Shown: piece by piece, positions 1-5,295 of the stretch
Layout: each line of letters opens with the position of its first letter
Position numbering within the stretch: position 1 is the first letter of the stretch
DNA from: Candidatus Nealsoniibacteriota bacterium
GTDB lineage: Bacteria > Patescibacteriota > Minisyncoccia > Minisyncoccales > MHMH01
Direction of reading: 5' to 3'
DNA length: 5,295 nt
Assembly: GCA_016186525.1 (NCBI GenBank)
Contig: JACPLM010000055.1
Location: 1-5,295, forward strand
Made by a program: the position numbers and the translations under genes
The notes under the pieces: generated by a model
Seen by the model: the letters and a program-made list of their open reading frames with translations, nothing else
What the model was told of the DNA's origin: nothing
Databases searched by the model: none

Positions 1-430
1 CAAGAATATTCCCGGCCTTTATGAAAAATTGAAAACCCTCAATGACGTCGGTTTGGGCTATGTGCAATTAGGCCAGTCGGCTCCTTCGCTTTCCGGCGGC
101 GAGGCCCAAAGGGTAAAATTAGCCACTGAATTATCCCGCAAAGCCACGGGCAAGTCTTTATACATATTAGACGAGCCGACCACCGGGCTCCATTTTGACG
201 ATATTAAAAGATTGATTCAGGTTCTGCGGGGTTTGGTTGAAAAAGGGAATACGGTTTTGATCATTGAGCATAATATAGATCTTATTCGAAATGCAGATTG
301 GTGCATAGATTTGGGCCCCGAAGGCGGGGAGAAGGGCGGATACATAGTAGCTGAAGGCGAGCCCAAAGCAATAGCCAAAGCCAAGAAGTCCTACACTGGA
401 CAATATCTGAAAAATCTTAAATCAAAATAG
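1..430 (+). CDS. uvrA: UvrA, excinuclease ABC subunit A (C-terminal part only)
   Basis: UvrA is the damage-recognition ATPase of nucleotide excision repair; it loads UvrB onto lesions in the cytoplasm. Only the last 142 codons are present. The frame is open from base 2, so the start lies outside the window, and an internal TTG at 29 should not be taken as the start. Visible in order are the ABC signature LSGGEAQR (about 80-104), the Walker B stretch LYILDEPTTGLH (about 158-193) and the H-loop IIEHN (about 263-277). These form the second nucleotide-binding domain. They are followed by the family-typical DLGPEGG and a short tail ending in a TAG stop. The long insertions and zinc modules of UvrA lie upstream, out of view. 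The gene ends inside the stem of a hairpin terminator and converges with the protease gene. Identification is secure because the signature and the TTGLHFDDI context are UvrA-specific among ABC proteins. Confidence 0.97.
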   Translation, partial: KNIPGLYEKLKTLNDVGLGYVQLGQSAPSLSGGEAQRVKLATELSRKATGKSLYILDEPTTGLHFDDIKRLIQVLRGLVEKGNTVLIIEHNIDLIRNADWCIDLGPEGGEKGGYIVAEGEPKAIAKAKKSYTGQYLKNLKSK

Positions 431-458
431 CCCTGCCGATTTGGCAAGGCTATTTTTT
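424..458. terminator. Bidirectional intrinsic terminator between uvrA and the protease gene
   Basis: AGCCCTGCC (429-437) pairs with GGCAAGGCT (443-451) around a 5-nt loop, with one C/A mismatch. An A/T extension (424-428 with 452-456) lengthens the stem. On the + strand it is followed by a run of T (453-458). On the - strand the complement also ends in TTTT, so the same hairpin can stop both converging transcripts. The stem begins at the last bases of the uvrA stop codon. Confidence 0.85.
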
Positions 459-461
459 GTC

Positions 462-1502
462 TTATTCTTCGAGAAGAAGTTCTACATAATTGATTGGAAC
501 CGCGAAACTAAACGTGAAGGCGCCTATTGATCTAGATACAACACCTATCACTTCCCCCTGTTTGTTAAGGATAGGCCCTCCAGAATTACCGAAGTAGACA
601 GAATTATCTATTTGAATGAACTGGATAGAATAATTATCAAAATGGCGATCGAAAGCGCTAATAATACCGGCGCTCACGGAATTATTAAGCATTGCGGGAT
701 TTCCTATTGCCACTATCGGGTCTCCGATTGAAAGTTTTTTGGCATCCGCCGGCATTAGCGGTTCAGCGTTTAATGGTTCAGCCAGTTCGATAACTGCCAA
801 GTCCCACTCAGGCTTCACCTTTATAATTTTGCCTTGGATCCACAGGTGTCCGTCGTTTGGCGTAATGCTTACCGTAGTGCCGGGCCCCGCTTTTACTACA
901 TGGTAAGCTGTGATAACTTGGTTTTTTTTGCCGAAAATGAAACCGGTGCCTGCGGAATCGCCGCTATAGATACCAACCACGGATTTTCTGGCCTTTTCGT
1001 AGATTTCCGATGGCTGAAAAATTTTATTTTCTAACCTTGCCAATTCTTGTTTATTGGTTTTCCCCATTGCATCAAGGTCTGCCGTTGCCGCTTTGTCTCG
1101 CAGATTATTCTCTAAGGCGGCAAGGTTCTTCCTGGACTCGTTCTTATTAGATTCAATATCTGATTTAAGTTTTACATCGGCGGTCATCATCTCTTGTTTT
1201 AGAAGCGCATTGCTCTTTAGCAGGCCTCCAATATCATAAAGAAGACTTTTTCCCATTGCCTCAAGGTCTGCCGTTGCCGCTTTGTCTCGCAGATTATTCT
1301 CTAAGGCGGCAAGGTTCTTTCTGGACTCGTTTTTATCAGATTCAATATCTGATTTAAGTTTTGCATCGGCGGTTATCAGTTCTTGTCTTAGAAGCGCATT
1401 ATCGCTTCTAAGATTGCCTACGGCAATATTATTCAGAATGGACATTATTAATAGCGCGAGAATAAGAATCGGGGCGATTGCAATCAGCCATGTTTTTTTC
1501 AA
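462..1502 (-). CDS. Membrane-anchored HtrA/trypsin-like serine protease with duplicated helical stalk
   Basis: A 346-residue protein of the S1C (DegP/HtrA-like) trypsin fold, probably acting outside the cytoplasmic membrane on misfolded or specific envelope proteins. Residues 1-3 are MKK, 4-23 form one hydrophobic segment with no clear signal-peptidase site (a likely signal anchor), and about 30-162 are Leu/Ala/Lys/Glu-rich and probably helical or coiled-coil. The protease domain runs from about 165 to 346. The full triad is visible: His201 in TAYHVV, Asp234 in EWDLAVIEL, Ser307 in GNSGGPI. No PDZ domain follows, unlike DegP/DegS, so activation by PDZ-bound peptides is not expected. Residues 35-85 recur at 98-148. 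The start is TTG (1500-1502), chosen because GGAGG (complement of 1511-1515) lies 8 nt upstream and MKK plus the anchor follow directly. The gene converges on uvrA and diverges from groES. Family assignment is sure; substrate and exact role are unknown. Confidence 0.92.
   Translation of the reverse strand: MKKTWLIAIAPILILALLIMSILNNIAVGNLRSDNALLRQELITADAKLKSDIESDKNESRKNLAALENNLRDKAATADLEAMGKSLLYDIGGLLKSNALLKQEMMTADVKLKSDIESNKNESRKNLAALENNLRDKAATADLDAMGKTNKQELARLENKIFQPSEIYEKARKSVVGIYSGDSAGTGFIFGKKNQVITAYHVVKAGPGTTVSITPNDGHLWIQGKIIKVKPEWDLAVIELAEPLNAEPLMPADAKKLSIGDPIVAIGNPAMLNNSVSAGIISAFDRHFDNYSIQFIQIDNSVYFGNSGGPILNKQGEVIGVVSRSIGAFTFSFAVPINYVELLLEE
1063..1211 (-). repeat. Stalk repeat, membrane-distal copy (pairs with 1252-1400)
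   Basis: A 149-nt segment inside the protease gene that recurs 189 nt away with 9 mismatches by my manual count (about 94% identity). It encodes about residues 98-147. The offset is an exact multiple of three, so the frame is kept. Confidence 0.95.
1252..1400 (-). repeat. Stalk repeat, membrane-proximal copy (pairs with 1063-1211)
   Basis: Partner copy encoding about residues 35-84. Both copies contain the peptide RKNLAALENNLRDKAATADL unchanged. The 40 nt between the copies (1212-1251) show little DNA similarity to the corresponding stretch beyond 1400, so the near-identity has sharp edges. Confidence 0.95.
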
Positions 1503-1510
1503 AGTGCTTC

Positions 1511-1515
1511 CCTCC
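1511..1515 (-). promoter_or_regulatory. Strong Shine-Dalgarno that fixes the TTG start of the protease gene
   Basis: On the - strand the leader reads GGGAGGGAAGCACT then TTG. GGAGG sits 8 nt from the start codon. This is the only canonical ribosome-binding site of the window. Confidence 0.85.
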
Positions 1516-1539
1516 CTGGGTATTTTTTACTGACAAATG

Positions 1540-1568
1540 AGTATAGCACAATAAAAGAGTCTTGACAA
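1540..1568 (-). promoter_or_regulatory. Sigma70/sigmaA-type promoter of the protease gene
   Basis: Read on the - strand: TTGTCA (complement of 1563-1568), a 17-nt spacer, then TATACT (complement of 1540-1545). The -10 is preceded by TG plus one base, an extended -10. Transcription would begin near 1533, leaving a leader of about 30 nt. The -35 overlaps the groES -35 on the opposite strand. Confidence 0.75.
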
Positions 1569-1592
1569 GTATTCTTGGTTGAGTAATATAAC
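1562..1592 (+). promoter_or_regulatory. Sigma70/sigmaA-type promoter of groES-groL
   Basis: A perfect TTGACA -35 lies at 1562-1567. The -10 is either TATAAC (1587-1592, spacer 19) or TAATAT (1584-1589, spacer 16); the sequence alone does not decide. Either choice puts the start point at about 1596-1600, inside the CIRCE operator, which is the classical arrangement for HrcA repression. Confidence 0.75.
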
Positions 1593-1594
1593 AA

Positions 1595-1621
1595 TTAGCA
1601 CTCTGCGGTCGTTAGTGCTAA
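1595..1621. promoter_or_regulatory. CIRCE operator (HrcA-binding inverted repeat)
   Basis: TTAGCACTC (1595-1603), 9-nt spacer, TAGTGCTAA (1613-1621). The established CIRCE consensus is TTAGCACTC-N9-GAGTGCTAA, so 17 of 18 arm bases match; the only change is G to T at the first base of the right arm. CIRCE is bound by the repressor HrcA, which is released when GroEL is occupied by unfolded protein. An hrcA gene is therefore expected elsewhere in this genome; it is not in the window. Confidence 0.95.
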
Positions 1622-1643
1622 TCTAATAATTAAAATAATAATT

Positions 1644-1934
1644 ATGCATATTAAACCGTTATCCGATCATATATTAATAGAGCCGATAAAAGAGGAAGAA
1701 AAAACCAAGGCCGGAATTTTGCTTCCTGAAACAGCGGAGAAGGAAAAGCCCGAGCAGGGCAAGGTGATTTCCGTAGGCCCCGGGAAAAAAGATAAAGATG
1801 GAAAATATATTTCTATGGAAGTAAAAGAGGGGGACAAAGTTTTGTTTACAAAATACGGGCCAAGCGAAATTAAGGTCGAAAATAAAGAATATTTAATTGC
1901 TAAAGAAGAAGATATTTTAGCAATTTTAGAGTAA
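1644..1934 (+). CDS. groES: Co-chaperonin GroES (Hsp10/Cpn10)
   Basis: A 96-residue protein of normal GroES length, which forms the heptameric lid of the GroEL folding cage in the cytosol. Family features in order: an N-terminal strand resembling MHIKPLSDHILIEP (E. coli MNIRPLHDRVIVK); the mobile loop at about residues 17-32 with hydrophobic tripeptide Ile25-Leu26-Leu27 that docks on the GroEL apical domain; the core motif GKVISVGPG (39-47); the variable roof hairpin at about 48-57; and the C-terminal EYLIAKEEDILAILE. The ATG at 1644 gives the exact family N-terminus, although the A/T-rich leader shows no Shine-Dalgarno. It is first in the CIRCE-controlled operon, with its stop 4 bp before groL. 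Identification is firm. Confidence 0.98.
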   Translation: MHIKPLSDHILIEPIKEEEKTKAGILLPETAEKEKPEQGKVISVGPGKKDKDGKYISMEVKEGDKVLFTKYGPSEIKVENKEYLIAKEEDILAILE

Positions 1935-1938
1935 AAAT

Positions 1939-3570
1939 ATGGCTAAACAAATTTTATTCGGCGAAAATGCCAGAAAAAAATTAATGGGGGGCATCAACAA
2001 AATAACCGATGCCATCAAAGTTACTTTAGGCCCCAAGGCCCGTCTTGTGGTTTTGGATAAAGGATTTGGCGCCCCGGATGTTTCAGACGACGGCGTGAGC
2101 ATTGCCAAAGAGGTTGAATTGGAAGACAAGGCCGAACAGCTGGGAGTGGAAATTATAAAAGAAGTGGCTGAAAAAACAAGCGATGTGGCAGGGGACGGTA
2201 CGACAACTTCCACTGTTTTAACCCACGCCATAATTTCAGAGGGCCTTAAAAATGTCGCCGCCGGAGCCGATCCTTTATCTTTGAAGCGGGGCATTCAAAA
2301 AGGAGTACAAACGATAGTAGAGCATTTAAAGGCGAATTCTAAGATGATTTCAAAAAAAGAGGAGATTGCTCAAGTGGCGACAATCGCCAGCTTGGATCAA
2401 GAAGTCGGCAATTTGATCGCCGAAGTTTTTTCTGAAGTGGGCAAAGACGGGGTAATTACGGTTGAAGAATCAAAAAAATTCGGCCTGGAAAAAGAAATAG
2501 TCAAAGGCCTTCAATTTGATAAAGGATATATTTCTCCGTATATGATTACCAATCCAGAAAGAATGGAAGCGGAAATAGAAGACCCGTATATTTTAGTGAC
2601 GGATAAAAAAATCTCCTCTTTGCAGGAAATTCTGCCGGTGCTGGAAAAGGTGGCTCAAACAGGCAAAAAGGAATTGGTAATTTTAGCCGATGAAGTGGAG
2701 GGAGACGCCTTAGCCACTTTAGTTGTAAACAAGCTTCGCGGAATATTTAACGCTTTGGCGATTAAATCTCCCGGCTTTGGCGACAGAAAAAAAGAAATGC
2801 TGGAAGACATAGCCGTTGTTACCGGCGCCAAAGTCATTTCTGAAGAAATCGGCCTGAAATTGGATAAAGTTGAACTCGAGCACTTAGGCCAGGCAAGAAA
2901 AGTGGTTGCTAAAAAAGAAAATACCACAATTATCGAGGGAAAAGGCGCAAAAGAAGCCATAGACGCCAGGATTAAGCAAATAAAGACGGAGATTAAAAAT
3001 ACCACTTCTGATTTTGATAAAGAGAAGCTTCAAGAAAGATTGGCGAAATTATCCGGAGGGGTTGCCGTGATAAAAGTGGGAGCAGCCACTGAAGTTGAGC
3101 AAAAAGCCAAACAGAAAAAGACGGAGAACGCTCTAAACGCTACAAGAGCCGCCATTGAAGAGGGGATATTGCCGGGCGGCGGAGTGGCTCTTTTGAACTC
3201 CATTTCTGTTTTAGAGAAAATAGAATTAATAGGCGATGAAAAAACCGGTCTGGATATTTTAAGGCGTGCTTTGGAAAAACCGGTAAGGCAGATTTCTGAA
3301 AACGCCGGTTTGGACGGAGCGGTAGTTGTGGCGAAAATAAAAGAAAAAGGAGGCAATTTCGGCTTTGATGCTAAAACCATGGAATACGGAGACCTTATTG
3401 CGGCCGGAGTTATTGACCCCACTAAAGTTGTCAGAACTACTTTAGAGAATGCGTCTTCGGCAGCTTCCATGCTTTTAACCACAGAGTGCGTGGTTGTTGA
3501 AAAACCAGAAGAAAAGAAAGACAAGATGGGAGGAATGCCGGGCGCGGGCGGCATGGATATGGGATACTGA
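1939..3570 (+). CDS. groL: Chaperonin GroEL (Hsp60/Cpn60), with Asn at the catalytic Asp position
   Basis: A 543-residue, full-length group I chaperonin that forms the ATP-driven double-ring folding cage with GroES. Equatorial, intermediate and apical domains are in the usual order. Visible motifs include DDGVSIAKE (Asp51, equivalent to E. coli D52), GDGTTT (Asp86, equivalent to D87), KGYISPYM (substrate-binding apical residues Tyr197 and Tyr201), DEVEGDALATLVVNKLRG, KSPGFGDRKK, ATRAAIEEG, PGGGVAL and VIDPTKV (Asp493, equivalent to D495). The C-terminal tail is a short Gly/Met type ending MGGMPGAGGMDMGY. Two nucleotide-pocket positions are unusual. Asn397 (AAC, 3127-3129) replaces the catalytic Asp known as D398 in E. 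coli, and Ala34 replaces Gly in the GPKG loop. The frame is otherwise intact, so this is not a pseudogene. It follows groES by 4 bp with only a weak AGAG upstream, so translation is probably coupled. The long antisense frames over it are shadows. Confidence 0.98.
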   Translation: MAKQILFGENARKKLMGGINKITDAIKVTLGPKARLVVLDKGFGAPDVSDDGVSIAKEVELEDKAEQLGVEIIKEVAEKTSDVAGDGTTTSTVLTHAIISEGLKNVAAGADPLSLKRGIQKGVQTIVEHLKANSKMISKKEEIAQVATIASLDQEVGNLIAEVFSEVGKDGVITVEESKKFGLEKEIVKGLQFDKGYISPYMITNPERMEAEIEDPYILVTDKKISSLQEILPVLEKVAQTGKKELVILADEVEGDALATLVVNKLRGIFNALAIKSPGFGDRKKEMLEDIAVVTGAKVISEEIGLKLDKVELEHLGQARKVVAKKENTTIIEGKGAKEAIDARIKQIKTEIKNTTSDFDKEKLQERLAKLSGGVAVIKVGAATEVEQKAKQKKTENALNATRAAIEEGILPGGGVALLNSISVLEKIELIGDEKTGLDILRRALEKPVRQISENAGLDGAVVVAKIKEKGGNFGFDAKTMEYGDLIAAGVIDPTKVVRTTLENASSAASMLLTTECVVVEKPEEKKDKMGGMPGAGGMDMGY

Positions 3571-3580
3571 TAAAAATTTT

Positions 3581-3601
3581 CAATTATCAATTATCAATTT
3601 T
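3581..3601. repeat. Short 7-nt tandem repeat (CAATTAT/CAATTTT)
   Basis: CAATTAT, CAATTAT, CAATTTT in direct succession, followed by another CAA, lie between the groL stop and the terminator hairpin. A/T-rich repeats of this look are common in intergenic DNA; no function is assigned. Confidence 0.6.
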
Positions 3602-3611
3602 CAAACTGAAG

Positions 3612-3635
3612 ACCCTTCCCATCGGAAGGGTTTTT
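3612..3635 (+). terminator. Intrinsic terminator of groES-groL
   Basis: ACCCTTCC (3612-3619) pairs perfectly with GGAAGGGT (3624-3631) around the loop CATC, followed by a T-run ending at 3635. It lies 41 bp after the groL stop and only 15 bp before lemA, so lemA either depends on read-through or has a promoter I cannot pick out in this 80-bp gap. Confidence 0.9.
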
Positions 3636-3650
3636 AGGTAAGATAAAGAT

Positions 3651-4205
3651 ATGAATACACTAACAATCATTTTAATAATCTTCGGCATAATAATTCTTTG
3701 GCTTATCGCCGTTTACAACCGGTTTGTTGCCTTGCGCAATCGGGCCAAAGAGGCGTGGTCGGACATAGACGTTCAATTTAAAAGAAGATACGATTTAATT
3801 CCCAATCTTGTGGAGACCATTAAGGGGTACGCCAGCCACGAGAGAGAGCTTTTGGAAAAAGTGACTCAGGCGAGAACTCAAGCTATGGGCGCTCAAACAA
3901 TCAAAGAAAAGGGGGAAGCGGAAAATTTTCTTTCTTCCACATTAAAATCGCTTTTCGCCGTCAGTGAGAATTATCCGGACTTGAAGGCGTCAGTTAATTT
4001 TCTTGAGCTTCAAAGAGAATTGAGGGACACCGAAGATAAAATACAGGCGGCAAGGCGTTTTTACAATACCAATGTCCGCGAGTTGAATATCAAGACAGAA
4101 AGTTTTCCAGATAAGATTATCGCTCAAGCTTTTAATTTCAAGCCGATGGAATTTTTTGAAATAGCCGAGGCGTCAGAAAGAGAAACTCCGCAGGTCAAGT
4201 TTTAA
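3651..4205 (+). CDS. lemA: LemA family membrane protein
   Basis: A 184-residue protein, the usual LemA length. It has one N-terminal transmembrane segment (about residues 3-21) with a very short outer or leading end, followed by a long helical domain. Family signatures are clear: YNRFVALRN (22-30), WSDIDVQFKRR (36-46), DLIPNLVETIKGYASHE (48-64), ENYPDLKAS (106-114), LQRELRDTEDKI (120-131), AARRFYN (133-139) and the FP...FF end motifs (152-153, 168-169). The biochemical function of LemA is not settled. It is often encoded beside HtpX or TPM-domain proteins, and a link to membrane protein quality control is inferred from that. The ATG at 3651 is preceded by AGG 12 nt upstream, a weak and rather distant Shine-Dalgarno. 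Its stop is 1 bp from htpX, indicating one transcript. Confidence 0.96.
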   Translation: MNTLTIILIIFGIIILWLIAVYNRFVALRNRAKEAWSDIDVQFKRRYDLIPNLVETIKGYASHERELLEKVTQARTQAMGAQTIKEKGEAENFLSSTLKSLFAVSENYPDLKASVNFLELQRELRDTEDKIQAARRFYNTNVRELNIKTESFPDKIIAQAFNFKPMEFFEIAEASERETPQVKF

Positions 4206-4206
4206 A

Positions 4207-5112
4207 ATGACATTATATACCCACGCCGAATCCAATATCAGGAAGACCTGGCTCTATTCGTCGTTCTTTTTAGTTTTAATCATCGCTGTCGGCTGGCTTA
4301 TCTCATATTTTGCCGGGAGCTCTAATATTCTTTGGTTTGCGGTTGTTTTCAGCGTCTTTATGAGTTTTATAAGCTATTGGTTCTCTGACAAGATTGTTCT
4401 CGCTTTAAATAAGGCCAAACCCATCGAGAAAAAAGACAATCCGGAATTATACCGGGCGGTTGAAAATCTTTGTATTACAGCCGGACTTCCTCTGCCCAAG
4501 ATTTATATTTTAAACGAAGCCCAGCCCAATGCTTTTGCCACCGGCAGAAATCCAAAGCATGCGGTAGTCGCCGTTACCCGCGGTTTGCTGGAAAAATTAG
4601 ACAGGACAGAATTAGAAGGCGTTCTCGCCCACGAGCTTTCCCATATCGGCAACAGGGATATGCTTTTGCAGGCAATGGTGGTAGTTTTGGTCGGGATGGT
4701 GGCGATTATGACCGACTTTTTCTTTAGGTTGAGCTTTCGAGGAGGTTTCAAGAGTCGCAACAGCAGGGACAATGATAGAGCGCAAATGCTGATGCTCGCC
4801 GTTTCCGTGGTCTTGGTTATATTGGCCCCGATTTTAGCCCAGCTTATCAAGTTGGCCATTTCCAGGAAGCGGGAATTCCTGGCCGATGCTTCCGGTTCTC
4901 TTTTGACTAGATACCCGGAAGGTTTAGCCAGAGCTTTAGAGAAAATTTCAGCCGATCCCAACAGCTTAAGAGTCGCGTCAGACGCAACCAGCCACCTTTT
5001 TATTTCCAGTCCTTTTCGCGGGCAGGAAAGCGCCTCATGGTTCCATAAATTATTTATGACCCACCCGCCAATCCAAGAAAGAGTCAAAGCATTAAGAGAT
5101 TTAAAAATTTAA
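4207..5112 (+). CDS. htpX: HtpX-like zinc metalloprotease (peptidase family M48B)
   Basis: A 301-residue integral membrane metalloprotease, close to the E. coli HtpX length, which degrades damaged or misassembled membrane proteins with its active site on the cytoplasmic side. Hydrophobic segments lie at about 15-35, 41-58, 153-173 and 192-218. The zinc site is intact: HEXXH is His142-Glu143-Leu-Ser-His146, and the third ligand is Glu223 in SRKREFLADASG. The substrate-side motif PNAFATGRNP (107-116) and the C-terminal THPPIQERVKAL (285-296) are also typical. The ATG overlaps the tail of the lemA stop context (1 bp between stop and start), so translational coupling is likely. An AGG 12 nt upstream is the only Shine-Dalgarno-like element, at the same spacing as for lemA. 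In Gammaproteobacteria htpX is CpxR-regulated; nothing comparable is visible here. Identification is firm. Confidence 0.97.
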   Translation: MTLYTHAESNIRKTWLYSSFFLVLIIAVGWLISYFAGSSNILWFAVVFSVFMSFISYWFSDKIVLALNKAKPIEKKDNPELYRAVENLCITAGLPLPKIYILNEAQPNAFATGRNPKHAVVAVTRGLLEKLDRTELEGVLAHELSHIGNRDMLLQAMVVVLVGMVAIMTDFFFRLSFRGGFKSRNSRDNDRAQMLMLAVSVVLVILAPILAQLIKLAISRKREFLADASGSLLTRYPEGLARALEKISADPNSLRVASDATSHLFISSPFRGQESASWFHKLFMTHPPIQERVKALRDLKI

Positions 5113-5124
5113 ATTAAAAATTTA
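5101..5124. repeat. 11-bp direct repeat across the htpX stop and the next start
   Basis: TTAAAAATTTA occurs at 5101-5111 and again at 5114-5124, spanning the htpX stop codon and ending on the A of the next ATG. It leaves no Shine-Dalgarno for the downstream gene. It could simply be low-complexity A/T sequence. Confidence 0.5.
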
Positions 5125-5295
5125 TGTTTTGCCCTACAGATAAAATTAAATTAGAGAAAGCAATAATATCCGGAGTTGAAGCAGATTACTGCCCAAAATG
5201 CCTCGGGCTTTGGTTTGAAGAAGAAGAGCTTAGATTCGCCAAGGATTACAAAGACAAAGATTTAAGATGGCTGGATATTGATCTTTGGGAAGACG
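5124..5295 (+). CDS. zf-TFIIB-type zinc-ribbon protein (N-terminal part, runs off the window)
   Basis: An open frame from ATG 5124 continues without a stop to the window end (57 codons seen). The start MFCPTDKIKLEKAII, then GVEADYCPKCLGLWFEEEEL, matches the zf-TFIIB zinc-ribbon pattern: CPxC/D...G(V/I)E.D.CP.C.G.W...EL. Zinc ligands visible are Cys3, Cys23 and Cys26; the fourth place is Asp6 (CPTD), a variant I recall from other members. A charged stretch follows, with DYKDKDLRWLDIDLWED. Members with this layout often carry a second ribbon further on, which would lie outside the window. It starts 11 bp after htpX, so it is probably in the lemA-htpX operon, but there is no Shine-Dalgarno. The biochemical role of this family is unknown; metal or nucleic-acid binding is only a possibility. 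Confidence 0.85.
   Translation, partial: MFCPTDKIKLEKAIISGVEADYCPKCLGLWFEEEELRFAKDYKDKDLRWLDIDLWED

Noticed and set aside
834..1533. Three + strand open frames opposite the protease gene, two of them similar to each other
   Set aside because: Their similarity is just the antisense image of the duplicated stalk; no start signals or family motifs.
1926..3590. Long open frames on the - strand across groL (1926-2294, 2655-3005, 3030-3590)
   Set aside because: They are antisense to a well-conserved GroEL, have no recognisable motifs and reflect codon bias of the real gene.
3581..3601. CRISPR-like or regulatory array from the CAATTAT repeats
   Set aside because: Units are 7 nt with no spacers and only three copies; simple A/T-rich tandem repeat.
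3571..3650. A promoter for lemA in the groL-lemA gap
   Set aside because: No convincing -35/-10 pair at proper spacing was found, and the terminator occupies most of the usable space.
4470..5087. Overlapping frames inside htpX on both strands
   Set aside because: Shadow frames; the HtpX frame has all catalytic motifs.
1..5295. A wholly new defence, mobile or RNA-based system
   Set aside because: Every stretch over 150 bp is accounted for by a known family or its control region; no structured RNA, integrase, transposase or toxin-antitoxin pair is visible.

Overview
The window looks like part of a compact bacterial chromosome of moderate-to-low GC. Most genes are closely packed, and several have weak or no Shine-Dalgarno sequence. 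The gene content (UvrA, GroES/GroEL under a CIRCE operator, LemA-HtpX, and a zf-TFIIB-type zinc-ribbon protein) and the protein style suggest a Patescibacteria/CPR (Parcubacteria-like) genome. That placement is an inference from memory of the families, without any search. No mobile element, tRNA, rRNA or CRISPR array was seen.

Layout: (1) The 3' end of uvrA enters on the + strand and stops at 430. (2) A hairpin with T-runs on both strands separates it from a convergent - strand gene, 462-1502. That gene encodes a membrane-anchored, PDZ-less HtrA/trypsin-like serine protease with a duplicated helical stalk, and it starts at a TTG with a strong Shine-Dalgarno. (3) A 141-bp divergent control region (1503-1643) carries a - strand promoter for the protease and a + strand promoter for groES. 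Their -35 hexamers lie on the same bases. A near-perfect CIRCE (HrcA) operator covers the expected groES start point. (4) groES and groL follow, 4 bp apart, and end at a strong hairpin terminator. (5) lemA and htpX follow, 1 bp apart. A zinc-ribbon gene starts 11 bp later and runs off the window end.

Functionally, five of the seven genes belong to, or are commonly linked with, protein quality control at the envelope or in the cytosol: HtrA-like protease, GroES, GroEL, LemA and HtpX. HrcA repression through CIRCE is the only regulation directly supported by a recognisable site. The shared -35 may couple the protease gene to the state of the chaperonin promoter.

The most notable points are: an Asn in GroEL at the position of the catalytic Asp (E. 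coli D398); the shared -35 divergent promoter with CIRCE; and a recent 189-nt-offset (63-residue, nine heptads) internal duplication in the protease stalk. I found no evidence of a wholly new multi-gene system here.
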